Positions 34,207-46,412 of a stretch of 64,000 bases of DNA are shown in pieces. The notes below the pieces were generated by a model. It did no database searches. It was not told the origin of the DNA and saw only the letters and a list, made by a program, of their open reading frames with translations. Source of the DNA: Nymphalis io (Eukaryota > Arthropoda > Insecta > Lepidoptera > Nymphalidae); assembly GCF_905147045.1 (NCBI RefSeq), contig NC_065897.1:5347001-5411000 (forward strand). Reading direction: 5' to 3'. A program made the position numbers and the translations under genes. Numbering within the stretch: the first letter of the stretch is position 1; each line of letters begins with the position of its first letter.

Positions 34207-34570
34207 CTGCTTCGTTGGTCTAAAGGCTTGATATAAGGCTGCAGACCTGGAGGTCCTGGGATCAATTCCCAGGCCGGGCCAGTGAAAAGTTATTGGGTTT
34301 TTCTGTCAGAAAATTCTCAGTAGCAGCCTGGAGCCTGGAAGTTGGAAGTGTGTACACTCCAAAAAAAGCACGTAAAGCCGTTGATCTTGCGCCTGAACTC
34401 TTTCCGGTCGTGTCGGATTGTTGTCCCATCTGATTATGAGACTTAGGAAATTGAGAGTGCACTTGTGTTGCGCACACACTCGTCTACTATAATATCTCCT
34501 GCGTAGTTGGCTAATCTCTCTTGAGATTGGCCGTAGTGACCAAAATCGGTCTAGAGGACATTATTATTAT
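34207..34570 (+). mobile_element. SINE C, full length, with target-site duplication
   Basis: The A box TGGTCTAAAGG (34216-34226) fits the pol III consensus and the B box GGATCAATTCC (34259-34269) matches 9 of 11 positions. The body runs through 'gttattgggtttttctg', 'gcctggaagttggaagtgtg' and 'tagttggctaatctctc' to an (ATT)n tail. Flanks TAATGTACTT (34197-34206) and TATTGTACTT (34571-34580) form a 10-bp TSD with one mismatch. The tRNA-like part lacks a pairing acceptor stem, so it is not a tRNA gene. Confidence 0.93.
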
Positions 34571-34580
34571 TATTGTACTT

Positions 34581-35490
34581 TCACGTCGTATTTATCACGT
34601 AAATTGATCATTTGTACATCATAAATAATAATAATATTTCAGTTTAATATGAAATGTGTTTAATATATTATATATTGTTTTTAATTGCTATGTTCGTGGT
34701 AGTTCTTAATATTTTGCTTAATGAATAAATTTATTTAAAGCACGCATGAGAAAAGGTTGAAGTGCTTACGAATTCCTTCTGTCATAGATGCATATACGCT
34801 TATAAAGTGTCTTTGAAAACGACCGAAAAGGGTACGGTATCCTACAAAATTTACCAAAGAAATCGTTTGAAAAGTATATCCATACTTATACATATTATTT
34901 GAAAAGAGTCCTAACAGCGGTTAAAATGAGGCAAGAATGTTCCTCTCGAGAAGCGTAAATAATTTAGCAAACTGTCCTTTGTGTCATACCGGCGCCATTA
35001 AATTTGGTCTGTTTGTAGGCTAATTTTGTAAATTGCTCTGGGGAAATCTTTCGTCGAAAAATGTTTCGAAATTAAAATGTCGGACCAAGGTGAAAATTAA
35101 TATGAACACTGCAAGGATTTTTTTTATTTTATTTATTTCTTCGCGTCTTCAAGTTTCCTTTGTGGAGGTCTGTAACAATGGCAGCGCTTATTTACTTTTT
35201 TATTTTAAACTCAACTTTTGTTTAGATAATGAAAACGGTTTTTTTAAATATAATTATTTATTACACTTTAAAGCTTGTAAAAGTTAACAAATAATTGTAA
35301 AGCTAAAAAGCAATAGCCATTTTATAACTAAATTTTTGTAGTTCACAATATCGCAGTCATGATTTAGTTAAGATAAAATACACTAACAAACCAAAAAAAC
35401 CTGTTGTTGCATTTTAATGTATAATATAACGACGTAAAATTAATGATCCCTTAAAAGAATTCAGCATATTAATGTTATAGATTATTGTTA
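34581..35490. other. AT-rich DNA, nothing recognised
   Basis: No gene or repeat is supported. A GC-shifted patch near 34900-35050 contains an 84-codon frame (35033-35287) that is lysine/phenylalanine-rich in the way of AT-rich DNA. Confidence 0.4.
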
Positions 35491-35491
35491 A

Positions 35492-35700
35492 TTTTATTTA
35501 TTTATTATTAGGAAGATAAACAGTTACAAAGTACGTATAAAAATAACAAATTAAAATAATTAAATCACAAACGAATCAAATCTTCACGAATATCTAAATC
35601 AAAATTATTTACATAGCAGATGTTGAGAACTAAAATAACATTATTAATAGAAAAATAATAATTAAAATCCATAGAATAATTAAAATTTCATGCAATTTGA
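35492..35700 (-). mobile_element. LINE 3' end, second copy of the 22.2-kb element
   Basis: 'ttttatttatttattatta' followed by 'ggaagataaacagtta' is the reverse complement of the terminal 'ctgtttgtcttcct..taaataaataaa' of the 22.2-kb LINE. Further in, 'aaatcttcacgaata' and 'ttacatagcaga' also match that 3' UTR. Only UTR is present, so this is a heavily 5'-truncated insertion. The right boundary is approximate. Confidence 0.75.
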
Positions 35701-35865
35701 CCAAATTGATAAATAATTCTGTAAACAGTCATTAATATATTCATTATATATACGAGTATTCAGGACCGAGATATTTCTTGAACGATAGTTATTTTTTTAA
35801 CGAAATGTGCTTTTTAATTATAATTTGATTATTAAGCTTACGATAATATAAATTAGTTGTTTACT

Positions 35866-35936
35866 TGGTGGGAGGGTTTTTTGCATCTGGATTAGTACGA
35901 CCCACAATGGTGGTTAATATTTCTTACAGTGCCATC
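35866..35936 (+). mobile_element. SINE A, internally deleted scrap
   Basis: 'ttggtgggagggttttttgc' (head) is followed at once by 'tggttaatatttcttacagtgcc' (distal body), so the middle is deleted. Confidence 0.5.
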
Positions 35937-37410
35937 AAATGCTCTATTTTCCAGTGTATAAATTCATTTTCAATAAAAAAAAAAAAGATAAAATTTAACT
36001 GGTAATTGCAAAATCATAATATATTAGCTGTAAGTACCTGTAAGTTGTCAGAGAGTGTTCAGGTATATAACTATGTCGTTACAAAAGCAATGTGACACTT
36101 AACTACTGATCATTTGAGAACGATTCGTTCATAGACACACGAACTAAAATTATCTAAAATATGCGCAATAATTTCTATTTTAACATTGCATTTACGACAT
36201 ATGGTTTTACGATTCCAGTCATACGCGGTCACTCATGCCTTTAATACGCCTTCAACACGTCTCATACATACGAAAGTGGTGTGACACGGACCGACCTATT
36301 TCTGTTTCGGATTACGGCAGTCGTGGACACTTACCCCATTAGAAGCGCAGTTTGCATCCACTCGGTTTATTATTGCTGTTTCGGAAAGCGCAATATGCGT
36401 TCCCATTATGGAAAGGAATGTGACAAGCATAAAGTCGAAATTTCGAAGCGCTTATTTAGACTTAGATGAACTTCGTAAACGTATATTGGTTAATGCATTC
36501 GAATCGTTTAACTGTTAATGACTTTTTTGTTTGCGTTATGAAATGATAATACTCATATTTATTATTTTCGTATGCTAATTTGCTTGGTTACCGCCCAGTC
36601 ATCGTTTTGTCAACCACAAAATATTAATAGTTTTTATGCCAGTATTATAGAAGATTTCATGAGCTAGTGTAATTACTGGTAAAATAGACATCTTAACGTA
36701 CGTGAGATATGTGAGTGTATTAAGACGTAACTCTTAAATGTTATTGGATGAAAGTAGTTAAATAAATAAAATAAAAAAACGTGAAAAATGAGCTCTTTAA
36801 AAAATATTTTTATTTTTCTCCTTACATATAAAACCACTTTTTTAAAACTGTAGCTGAAATTTAGTCAACGTAAAAAGGGTTTCAAACAATTATGTCTTTA
36901 ACTTTTAGTATCACACTTTTATTTCATTTTTATCGTCATTAACGCCTTCCGATTCTTTGAATGTTTTATGAGACGAAACTTTTTTTTTTCAATTATTATC
37001 ATAATTTTTTTACAATAAAAATATTAAGCCGGATGATATGAGTCAACTTTGCTCATATCACTTAAGCGATAACAGCCTTTCGCGAGAATTTATTCCGTTA
37101 TTATTTAAAATTTAGTACCTACTGTATGGAATAACATTAATATTGCAATAATTTCATGCTATTTTTGTTACATATAAAAGTTTATATCAATCAGTATAAC
37201 ATTACGTATATTGCTACTGGTGGGTTGAAATTGTTTTTTTTTTTTGTGTCTGTAATTTCATTGATGGAACATTAGAATCTAAAATAATACTAATTGGTTG
37301 TTTATTTAGTTCGTTCGTGAAGTCAACGACCCCTTACAATACCATTAGTTTGAGGACAAGAAAATCAGGAGTTCAATAAAGCAGTGAAAGTGTTATAAAA
37401 CTGCTGGAAA
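35937..37410. other. AT-rich DNA, nothing recognised
   Basis: No feature is supported. The patch 36270-36460 is somewhat CpG-richer and has a 62-codon frame without recognisable features. Confidence 0.4.
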
Positions 37411-37411
37411 G

Positions 37412-37540
37412 CAGAGGTCCATAGAGGCCAGATGGACCGACGACATTATGACGATTATTACTTGACATTCCATTGGCATGGCGCCGAGAAAGGTGGAATA
37501 AAAGGGGAATGGTACAGTGAATAACACAAGTCGTTTAGAA
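37412..37540 (+). mobile_element. Possible RTE LINE C-terminus fossil
   Basis: The frame from 37415 reads RSIEARWTDDI, close to the 'GRPxxRWTDDI' motif near the RTE C-terminus (compare the copy at 26.1 kb). It is followed after stops by a degraded 'GMAPRKVE' region where 'xMAQDRxxW' is expected. No tail or TSD was found. Confidence 0.35.
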
Positions 37541-38069
37541 CACTGTAAATAGAATCTATTTATTTATTTTTATTCGAAACGCATTCTATACATATACAAC
37601 AAATGCATTCAATTGGTAGTTAGTAATAAAATTAACTTTACATTTCTTACATTTTTTTTTCTATATAAAAATAGCTATGATGATAGTTTATTTCCTTATA
37701 TGGAGACGGCTTAAATCTTCGAAAAATGGAAGGCACTTAGATATACGTGTCGCGTACAATACGTGAGAGACGGGTGTAGACATACTTCGAGTTATAATGA
37801 ATTTTCTAATTTTTTCAAAGTGAAAAGTAACAAATAGTCTTAATTAGAGTACATTTATTCAAGTAGACTTTTGTAAGACCATCATCGATATTTTCTCAAG
37901 GTTAACGTTTTTTAACCTAAGATTTAATTTTATTTACCTAGATAATTATTTAAAAATAAATTATTACGTCACTTCATTAGTGTTACTTTAGTTAGTGATG
38001 TATTCACATCGATATATATATCATCTATAGCTTAGAGAATATTTTGATTCAATTTAATTAAATAGCTTT
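37541..38069. other. AT-rich DNA
   Basis: 'ctatttatttatttttattcg' at about 37555 could be a reversed LINE microsatellite tail, but nothing behind it is recognised. Confidence 0.35.
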
Positions 38070-38501
38070 GTGGAGAGGTAAATGGGCCATCTGATGGTAA
38101 GTGATCACCACTGCCCATATACATTGGCGAAATATTAATCATTAATCATTCCGTACATCGGAAAATCGCCACCAACTTAGTTATATAATATGCTTTTTTT
38201 TACAATTAATAAGCCAGCGTTTGACCGTTGACTTGCCTGATGTTAAGCATCGACACGGTCTAAGATGTAGCACGCTTGCCTATAAGAAACCTGTTTACTC
38301 TGGATTTGAAGACACCAACATTGTACCTATCAGGAAATACGGAAATACGGATGCTATCTCCCTTGTGCCTGTAGTTAAACTAGCTCACTCAACCTTAGAA
38401 TGGAACACAATCATACTAAATATTGCTGTTTGTCAGTAGAATATGTGATGACTGGGTGATACCTACCCAGAAGAACTTGCACAAAGCCATACCACCAAGT
38501 A
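38070..38501 (-). mobile_element. SINE A interrupted by repeat D
   Basis: The distal body (38070-38178: 'aaatgggccatctgatgg', 'aaatcgccaccaactta') and the proximal body (38353-38501: 'tcccttgtgcctgtag', 'tgggtgatacctaccc', 'caaagccataccaccaagta') are one SINE A split by about 170 bp. The break lies between words adjacent in intact copies, so repeat D was inserted after SINE A. The 72-codon frame at 38221-38439 crosses the junction and is not a gene. Confidence 0.8.
38195..38352 (+). mobile_element. Repeat D, nested in SINE A
   Basis: 'gttgacttgcctgatgttaa', 'gcatcgacacggtctaagat' and 'gtagcacgcttgcctataag' are typical words of a common lepidopteran interspersed repeat. The right edge carries a tandem 'ggaaatac' doublet (38333-38348). 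Class unknown; the orientation given is by reading direction only. Confidence 0.6.
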
Positions 38502-38844
38502 AATTTGGTATTCAATTATGGACTTTATTACATCTTGAGGTAAACTGGCGTTTCAGTTGATCATTTACCTTGAACAGTGAACCATTAAAGTTTAGATTTA
38601 ATCGCCTTTGGTGAAAAGAGAATATTATAAATTCAGTTTAATTATTTATATACCATTAATTCGGCCAACAACTTGAGAATTGTAATAATTATCTATTTTA
38701 ATAAAACTCTTAAAATATTTTTTTAGTAATTAACCTTAATACCATAATTTATTTGCTACAGAAAAGTTTTATTAAAGTCACTTTTTAATCATAATATTTT
38801 AAAATTAATTCTCAATCACAGTTTTTATCAAATCTAAATAGTTA

Positions 38845-39129
38845 TATTTTTTTCTAGTAGAAGGTAGACGGACGGTCTAATGAACCACCTCACAGTAAGA
38901 CGTGGTCACCACCGTCCGTAAACATTGGGGTTGTAAGAAATTTTAACCTTTTCTTATATTGCCAATGCGCCAAAACCTACCAAAACGTTATATGCTTGTG
39001 CTTGTCGTTAGTTACACCACTTCTTCACTTTTTACAGCAGAACCGAACAATACTAAGTACTGCTTTTCGGTGGTTGAGATATCTAACGAGTGGGTGGTTT
39101 GCCGCTAACTCTCTAGGTTCTACCATTAA
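38845..39129 (-). mobile_element. SINE A, old copy
   Basis: 'ggtagacggacggtctaatg', 'ggtcaccaccgtccgtaaac', 'atattgccaatgcgcc', 'caatactaagtactgctttt' and 'cgagtgggtggt' keep the SINE A order with many changes. Confidence 0.8.
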
Positions 39130-39717
39130 GTTGATTATTGTCACGCTAAAAAATTTAAAAATCCTTAAAATTGAAGTAAATTAAATATCGCGCTTACTAA
39201 AATATACCGCAGTTGCCAACGCTTGCAATAATATTGGCTATAATTATTGATATGACGTCATAAAAAGCAATGGTACGATTGGAACACTATTTTTTATAGC
39301 GTTTCCGATTTAGTCGATGGCAACTTTCGTCGCTAACTGTATCCATAAAACTGAATCACGTTGCACGGAACGGGAGGGCCACGGTACAGCGCCCACGGTA
39401 ATAGTACGAATATACTAGTATTCGCCCGCGGTTCGCTCTACGTTTACGTTCAATTCGAACGGAGTAATGAATTATAAAATCTTCTTTGTTTTAGAGATTT
39501 TTTGAATTATTACGTTGAATCAATTTGATGCCAGATTTTGTTGACAGTTCACGGTATACATCAGTTGATTGTTCCTCTGCTTAAATTATCGCCAGGAATA
39601 ATAATAGACTGGTAACAATGTTATTGACGGCCTCTTTCGTGTTGTAGTTATATAATAAGACTACAGCTGTCTTATTTACTAAAGTGAGATTTAGTTTGAT
39701 AAAAATTAGATCATTAA
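39130..39717. other. AT-rich DNA with a CRE and a GC-shifted patch
   Basis: A perfect TGACGTCA lies at 39253-39260. At 39340-39470 a GC-richer patch includes 'agtattcgcccgcggttcgc', wording seen at the ends of other lepidopteran elements; no full element is recognisable. Confidence 0.35.
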
Positions 39718-40005
39718 GAGCCGATATAATGAAATGACTAGACATGTGAATCTTTACTACTACACATTGTGGTTTCAAACCTCACCGCTGGACTTCTCGA
39801 GTGTTTAATTTGTGTTTATAATTTATCTCGTATTCGGAGGTAAAGGGAAACATCGTAAGGAAGCATCGCATGTGACAGATGCAAGTCCACATGTGTAATT
39901 CACTAACCCGCATTATAGCAGCGTAGTGGTATAATTTCAAACCTTCTCCTGACGGAGAGCTGAATCTTAGCGCAGCAGTGGGACATTTACAGGCTGTAAC
40001 TTTAC
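39718..40005 (+). mobile_element. SINE B, full length but old
   Basis: Starts 'gagccgatataatg' (eroded A-box region), with a B box 'ggtttcaaacc' near 39771-39781, then 'gtttaatttgtgtttata', 'acatgtgtaattcactaacc' and 'cagcagtgggacatttacag', ending in 'gctgtaac'. Heavily mutated throughout. Confidence 0.85.
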
Positions 40006-40077
40006 GTTTTTTAATTAATAAAATAACTTTCTTGACAAATAGAATTTGAATTCAAGACGTATACATCTAGCAGTATT

Positions 40078-40268
40078 ACACTTAACGGTTTTGCGTGCTT
40101 TCAAAGGCACGGAAGTGTACACACTTCCAACTTCTAGACTCCGGGCTGGTACTGAGAATTATCTGACAGAAAAACTCAATAACTTTTTATGGCCAATAGA
40201 ATGAGAATTAAACTCAGGACCGCCGGATCTGCGGCCTTACTTCAAGCCACTAGACCAACGAGGCAGTC
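40078..40268 (-). mobile_element. SINE C, 5' half
   Basis: The A box (minus-strand TGGTCTAGTGG) lies at 40247-40257. The head also gives 'ggatctgcggcc', and the body words 'tgacagaaaaactcaataac' and 'gtgtacacacttccaact' match the 34.2-kb copy in reverse. The distal half and the (ATT)n tail are missing. Confidence 0.88.
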
Positions 40269-40519
40269 ATTATAATAATATCGTCTATGCATATAACTAG
40301 TCCTTGTAGTGTAGTGTAGATTTAGCTGAAATTGGATCAGGAGGAGTTCAGTCTCAGCATTGCTCTGTGTGATTCTGTAATTAATTAATCGTGGTCGCGC
40401 AGTCATGGTAGTGGCCAGAATTTATTCAATAATACAATATTTAAGAAATACAATATTATACAGACAATAGTGCCATTATGTTGTAAGCTTTTAAAGCGTT
40501 CCTTATATATTTCTTCAGG

Positions 40520-40607
40520 GCTGGATGTTTCTTTCCGCAACCGGTGGTAGTTTCTAGTCTATCAATAAGCAAGTATAATGCTTCAATGTTGAATAAAGTA
40601 TTTTGAT
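40520..40607 (+). mobile_element. Repeat H, 3' part
   Basis: 'tctttccgcaaccggtggta', 'gtctatcaataagcaagtat' and 'aatgttgaataaagtatttt' in the order of the H tail. Confidence 0.72.
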
Positions 40608-41158
40608 AACTATAATATTATATATATTGCTATTCTTTTTTCACCCCACGTACAGTTTAATACGCACAGGCGAACACTCGGTACTTTTATAAACATACAA
40701 CTCCATTTTTAATATTCTCTTATTAAGCACTATCCCTCTTTCATGTCTTATCCCTTTCAAAGCCGCAACTAGCAGGCGAGATTTACAAGCGTCGCCCTCA
40801 AAACCTAAAGAAATCAACGCTGAATGCGAACAAAACACTATCTTGTTGACAGCATCATAATTCGCTGCCGCTGCAGTTGTCTCGTCACATGTTTCCATTT
40901 ATAAGCAAAAGGATAAAGTACGTCGTTAGTGGTGAATGTCAAAAAAGCCAAATGTGACTCGAGTGAGTCTCGGCGAAACGCGTTCTTTCAACCGTTATGT
41001 AAGTGACTTGATTGCAGTCCATAGTCGCTCCAGGAAATTACCGTGGAACGGTTTACGAACGGATTTTCGTAAGTTAACACTAAGAATTTTCGTTTAAGTT
41101 AAGGTTAAATGGATTTGATCCAAATTTGTGACTATATTTACGGTTAAGAGTTTTAAAC

Positions 41159-41310
41159 TGACGTCAATACTTTTTATTTTTTTCATTTAAAATACTGGCA
41201 CATGGGTCATCTGATGGTAAGTTTTCAATGCCCCTGACGTATCCTGTGTAGTTGGCTAATATCTCTTGATATTGGTCGTCATAGCCGAAATCAGTCGGGA
41301 GGACATCATC
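41159..41310 (+). mobile_element. Scraps of SINE A and SINE C joined
   Basis: A perfect CRE TGACGTCA (41159-41166) precedes 'ggcacatgggtcatctgatg' (41197-41216), a short minus-orientation SINE A scrap. Then comes 'tgtgtagttggctaat' to 'aatcagtcgggaggacatca' (41239-41310), the SINE C 3' tail in plus orientation. The join lacks intervening sequence, as expected for nested truncations or repair. Confidence 0.7.
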
Positions 41311-41487
41311 CGTAAAAAGTGATTTAAATGACTGTTTTCTATGTCATTAATACGATTCATTAACAAACTATTGTATTTATACTAATTTAATTATTAAAGT
41401 TGAAAAGTTTATTGCACATTCACAGGATGTATGTGTGTTTAGATGTGGATGAGTAATAATTTTGCTTTCTATAAACAATTTATTTCG

Positions 41488-41708
41488 TAAGGACATTATT
41501 CAAACTAAGCAGAGCTTGTACTATGGAAACCCGACAACTGATATACTACATGTACTCCTTTTTTTATAAATACATACTTATATAGATAATTACACCCAGA
41601 CGCAATAATACAAACAGACATGTTCATGCACTCAAATATCTACGGGAATCGCACTCACAACTTTTGGCGTGAAAGACAAGTACCTACAAACAACACCAAC
41701 TGGTCGGC
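41488..41708 (-). mobile_element. SINE E, tRNA-derived, single copy
   Basis: On the minus strand it starts 'ggccgaccagttggtg' with the B box AGTGCGATTCC (41645-41655; 9 of 11 consensus positions). It continues through 'tgcatgaacatgtctg' and 'gtgtaattatctatataag' to 'aagctctgcttagtttg'. I know this layout from lepidopteran tRNA-derived SINEs. No acceptor-stem pairing, so not a tRNA gene. Confidence 0.8.
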
Positions 41709-41714
41709 CAAACT

Positions 41715-41800
41715 AACTATATAACATCACGCTATGTCACATGGAGCCTGACTCAAGTAAAGGGGGTGAAGCCGCGCGGAGCAATTATATAATAGCTCTT
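41715..41800 (+). mobile_element. End of the 11.9-kb-type dispersed repeat
   Basis: 'ggggtgaagccgcgcggagc' is a typical closing word of that element family; the upstream part is not recognisable. Confidence 0.4.
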
Positions 41801-43860
41801 TGAAATTCTTGAATATCTAATCATTTTATGATCTTGACGCCAATGCTCAAAACTTACCTAATTTAATTTCACTATGAGAGATTTAATAATAGTACAATAA
41901 TCCGTTCTAAGCTCTACCATTGTTTAGATGTGCCAAGATAAACTAATTGTATTAATAACAATTATGTAATTAAGTACATTATTGGTATAAACTATAGGTT
42001 ATACACGCATTACCTTAATAGTTTATTCAAGCATTAATAGCTTTGATTTATTATAAAATAGAGCATTTAATAGACATCCCGTATATAAGTATATATGTAA
42101 ACCGACTTCAAAAAGGGTAGTTCTAAATTGGTTGATTTTTTAAGATGTTTTAATTTTGTTTATATTATATTATAATCGTGTTATATAAGGATAAAAACGA
42201 AGGTAATTGTCTCTTATTTCCTTTACTCGGCAATGTTTCATTTATGCAACACGCTTAGAAGGCCATTTTAATATTACAAAGCAAACACCTAAACCAAAAA
42301 AAAAAAAGTTATCAAAACGTACTGGCATACAATGATGATGAATGATGCAATGAAGTAGTCGCCTGAACTCGACGACGTTAAGTGTTCTTAATCCTGAAAC
42401 GTATATTGTGATGTTGCTTGGTAATAAAAACGCAGGCACATTAAAAATCATCAAATATTAAAGTTAAATTAATGGTTAGATACAAAGACACGACCAAATG
42501 TGTGTGATGATACACAAATACGAGAAAAACAAAAATCAGTTAATTTATTTTGCAATAAACGCCGGGGAAAGCATAATTATAATTAAAATGCTTTTAAGAT
42601 TTTAATATTATATACGAAGCGTTTTGTTTGTTTTAATTTTATTATTTTTCAATGATAATTACCATATTATCAGACAAATCTGGCTATTATTCTTTAAGAC
42701 TACTATTTATATATAAAATGAAGCTATTATAGAATTCAAAATTAAAGTTTGTCTTATTATATGAATACATATTAAGACAGTTGCCATCGACGGTACTACG
42801 TTTTCTTACAGATAAAAGCATAAAATGTAATAAATTGTATGTCACTTTTCAAAACATAAGCTATGAATATGCAAAAACATACGTTGATTGGTTACTCACC
42901 TTGCACCTTTAAATAAGGACAAATTGACAAACAGACTTTTAAATGTATTAGTAGCTATTACACGATAAAATTGTTTTTAAAGTAAACCTGTTGAATTGAA
43001 AATCATGATTTTTCTTAATTAATTTTTTATAGGTACAATATTTTTTAATATTGAAGATTTGTTTATCGAAACTTACGTTAAACTTGTATTAAATACATAG
43101 CTTTCTATTAATAAAGATAAATTCCATTCAAAAGTTTTTTTTTCAAGAATTAGATCTTTCTCAGTACTTTTCTTTAAAGTTAGAATTTCAAATCCATCGG
43201 TAATTTCGAACTAAAAATTAGGTATTATAAGAAAATAAATCATAAAAGTTCGTTTATATAAATAGTCGAGTAGAACAAAGTTTATATTCCAATGAATTAA
43301 TAGCGCTTTATAGTAAGGAATTATATTCTAGGGTCTTTAATGTTTTTTTATTAAATAAATAAGGATAGTACGTAAACACAGTAATAATAACACCAGGACT
43401 GCAATCTTTTAATAAAACCTTATCAAACATTTGGTCTCTTTCTTTCAAACAAGATTTGTCTTTTAAATGACAAAGACAATATTTAGTACAAATTAACGCT
43501 TGTAATGAAACGCTTTTTTGTATATATTAATTTTATTTAACAATAAACCTATCCATTTGATTAACATATTCCATTAGAATGAATTTGAAATATAAAAATT
43601 ATTAACGTCGTTTACACCCATAGGCTAACTCTACTTAGCTTGAGCTGAGCAACTTTATGAGCTATTTTCTTTATTTTCAGATTCTCAATTGTACTAATCT
43701 AAAATTATATAAATCAATTTTTTTTTAAATATTACGATAATACGAGTTCACCTCCGTGAGCTTATAATGAATAGCAAAAATTTATACAAATTAATATTTT
43801 CTAAATATAGCATAGGTATTAAAAGATAAGACGTGTAAAATATATAACGCTAAACCAAGC
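41801..43860. other. Long AT-rich stretch, nothing recognised
   Basis: No gene, repeat family or strong motif is supported. Confidence 0.45.
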
Positions 43861-44095
43861 TATTGTCAGTGAACGGTGAGCACGTAGGCAGACAAGGGAT
43901 GATCGCTTTATTGAAACTGAAGGGACGACTAAAGTGACAAGTTACTTAAAAGTTTCCATTTAGCGCTCAATTAAGAACAAGGACCAATCGATCCGATATT
44001 CAGTAGAAATTGATTGTAATAGACGCGGCAAATTGATGAGAACAGAACGAGCAATGAATATGCAACGATCGTAAGAGCCCCGATAATGAATATAT
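43861..44095. other. Unexplained block of balanced composition
   Basis: 'gaacggtgagcacgtagg', 'ccaatcgatccgatattc' and 'aacagaacgagcaatgaata' form a stretch without repeat similarity in the window and without an open frame. Candidate conserved non-coding DNA. Confidence 0.25.
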
Positions 44096-44540
44096 TATAA
44101 TCATACTTGAACGATTTCCTTTAATATTTTTTTACTATTTATAAGTTCACTAAGCAACTGTTATACACTATTAATATGAATGTTGATATTTAAACAGATA
44201 GTTAAATACAATACTAATTTGACAGAATTGTAAAGACTCTTTGTAGCTATCATGATATGGAGCCTGTAGCCAATAAAGTAACTAACGGGTGTTAATGTTC
44301 TGTGTTAAGGGTTACGATCGCATAACCTTAACTATTGTAATATTAAGGATTACTCTCTTATGGTCACTATATTTTTAAAAAAATAAGATTTAATATCGTT
44401 AAAAATGTTAAATGTCATACACTGCTAGTTTTGAGACTGACTTAACTCGAAACACGAAAATACGATGATGGTCTTTACTGACTGATTTGGACACAGAACG
44501 CATTTTTAATGGAGACAAGCCAACTCAGAAAGAAATATGA

Positions 44541-44600
44541 ATGCGCACAAGTGTGTGCAACACAGGTGCACTCTCTATTTTTTCACTATAAGAGTGATTC
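44541..44600 (-). mobile_element. SINE C scrap
   Basis: 'gtgtgtgcaacacaggtgca' plus 'ctctctatttt' equals an internal part of SINE C in reverse. It directly precedes a SINE A copy. Confidence 0.6.
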
Positions 44601-44615
44601 TGAATAAATACTTAC

Positions 44616-44853
44616 TGTTGATAGGGCTTTGCGCAAGCTCGTCAGGGTAGGTACCACCCACTCATCAGATATTCTACCGCAAAACTGCAGTACTTGGTAC
44701 TGTCAAGTTCCGGTTTGAAATGTAAGTGAGCCAGTGTAATTACAGGCACAAGAGACATAACATCTAAGTTCCCAAGGTTGGTGGCGCTATGGGCGATGCT
44801 GACCACTTACCGTCAAGATCCATGTGCTCGTCCGCCTCCCTATAATAAAAAAA
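44616..44853 (+). mobile_element. SINE A, slightly shortened
   Basis: Head 'atagggctttgcgcaagctc' to 'tcgtccgcctccctataata' followed by A7: the poly(A) end is on the right, so this copy is in plus orientation. About 45 bp are deleted between 'ggtggcgctatgggcgatg' and 'ctgaccacttacc'. Confidence 0.9.
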
Positions 44854-45009
44854 CAATAGGATGGCCATTCGAAACGACCGAATAAAATTATCTACAGATA
44901 CTAATTCTGCAAATTTCTTGTAAGACATTTAAATGAGAGCGGTGTCGGCCCCGTGACCAGAAGATGAGAATCTTAACAGATGATTCCGTATTCAGCTATT
45001 TTAGTAGGC

Positions 45010-45080
45010 TCCAATCTTTTTCCTCAAAAAAGAGAAGAGGCCTGAGCTCAGCAGTGGAACATATTTGGACTGTTAATACT
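45010..45080 (+). mobile_element. SINE B tail scrap
   Basis: 'ttcctcaaaaaagagaagag' and 'gctcagcagtggaacat' followed by 'ggactgttaa' correspond to the last 70 bp of SINE B. Confidence 0.7.
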
Positions 45081-46030
45081 ACTAATACATTTACATTGAC
45101 AAAAATTAAATAACTCTTAACCCGGGGATTAAAACCACTTTGATCAAATTATTATTTATTAAAAACAGTAATAGAATAGTTATGAAGTGAATAATTGTAT
45201 ATAAGTTGTCCTAACAACATTAATTCAAAAAAATCTTTTTATACATGCTTTCATCCCCCGTTCAACCTCCTTATGTGATGAATTTTGAAAAAATATTTTT
45301 AGTCATCTACATTCCATAAGCATTTCCTGCGCATGTCATTTTACATTTCTACCTTATATTTTATCTTTTATTCTATAACTAAACGTCTACCAGTCAAATA
45401 AAAACGAGACAAGTTACGTTGACGTCGTAATACACCGGATGCACTCACTGTTTGATTAATCGAATTGAATACGACCAGATAGCGGAGTAATGATAACTGT
45501 GGTTTGCGCTTTGAGGTTTTTTTGTAGTTTACTTCCAGTATGAATACTATTGAATTTTGAGTCTTTTTTTAATTAAGCTTAGCGTAATGACCTGGTGATT
45601 TCTCATACAATATAATATATAAAATATTATAAATAAATTTATAATATTGTACTATAGTATATTACATCAATATTATAATCAATATCTAGAATAATTTTAA
45701 ACAATTTATGTCCAAAACAAAATAAAAGAATAAAAATATAAACTAACATTTGATATATTGTTTCGATAATTGTTGTACAATATTTATTCAATGGTTATTT
45801 GTTTTTTTTTTTCTCTCGTACAATGCTAAATCAGAATGAATTTATCAACCATATATTTATAATTCTATATAATATAATAAGGTGTAGTGTACATAAAAGA
45901 TACATATTTTTTTAATAATTTAAAACTGGCGGATTTTCATATAATTTAAAATTTACGTGTTGACAAGTTACAGAAATACACTAATAATAAATGTTACATA
46001 TATAATTAAGAACATAAGTACACGTATAAG
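45081..46030. other. AT-rich DNA with an A/T hairpin
   Basis: A 12-bp perfect inverted repeat of only A and T, with a 2-nt loop, lies at 45623-45648. A RUNX-like 'tgtggtttgc' lies at 45500-45509 in a small GC-shifted patch. No gene is seen. Confidence 0.4.
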
Positions 46031-46371
46031 TATATATATATATATATATATATAAGCTAAGGCCTCCTCTCCCTATTTGAGGAGAAGGTTTTGGAGCTTA
46101 TTCCACCACGCTGCACCAATGCGGGTTGGTGGAATACACATGTGACAGAATTTCGATGAAATTAGACACATGCAGGTTTCCTCACGATGTTTTCCTTCAC
46201 CGAAAAGCACGAGATGAATTATAAACAGAAATTAAGCACATGAAAATTCAGAGGTGCTTGCCCGGATTTGAACCCACGTTCATCGGTTAAGATTCACGCG
46301 TTCTTACCACTGGGCCATCTCGACTTCTAAGAATATATATATATATATATATATATATGTAATTTAATTAA

Positions 46372-46409
<38 letters not shown>
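46031..46409. repeat. TA microsatellites around a SINE B
   Basis: TA runs at 46031-46054, 46333-46358 and 46373-46409. The last two belong to a duplicated unit 'taagaata(ta)n tgtaatt', so the tract has expanded by duplication of the flank as well as by slippage. Confidence 0.85.
46056..46326 (-). mobile_element. SINE B inserted in a TA tract
   Basis: From 'ctaaggcctcctctcc' (the terminal 35 bp of tail are missing) to the head, with the B box at 46264-46274 and the A box at 46307-46317 (TGGCCCAGTGG on the minus strand, a consensus fit). Little diverged. It lies between two TA microsatellites, which obscures any target-site duplication. Confidence 0.92.

Positions 46410-46412
<3 letters not shown>

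Noticed and set aside
34207..34282. tRNA gene
   Set aside because: It is the head of a full SINE C with its own TSD and tail, and lacks an acceptor stem.
40641..40898. 85-codon minus-strand frame
   Set aside because: Looks somewhat protein-like, but no motif, splice site or family is recognised. A dozen or so frames of this length are expected by chance here.
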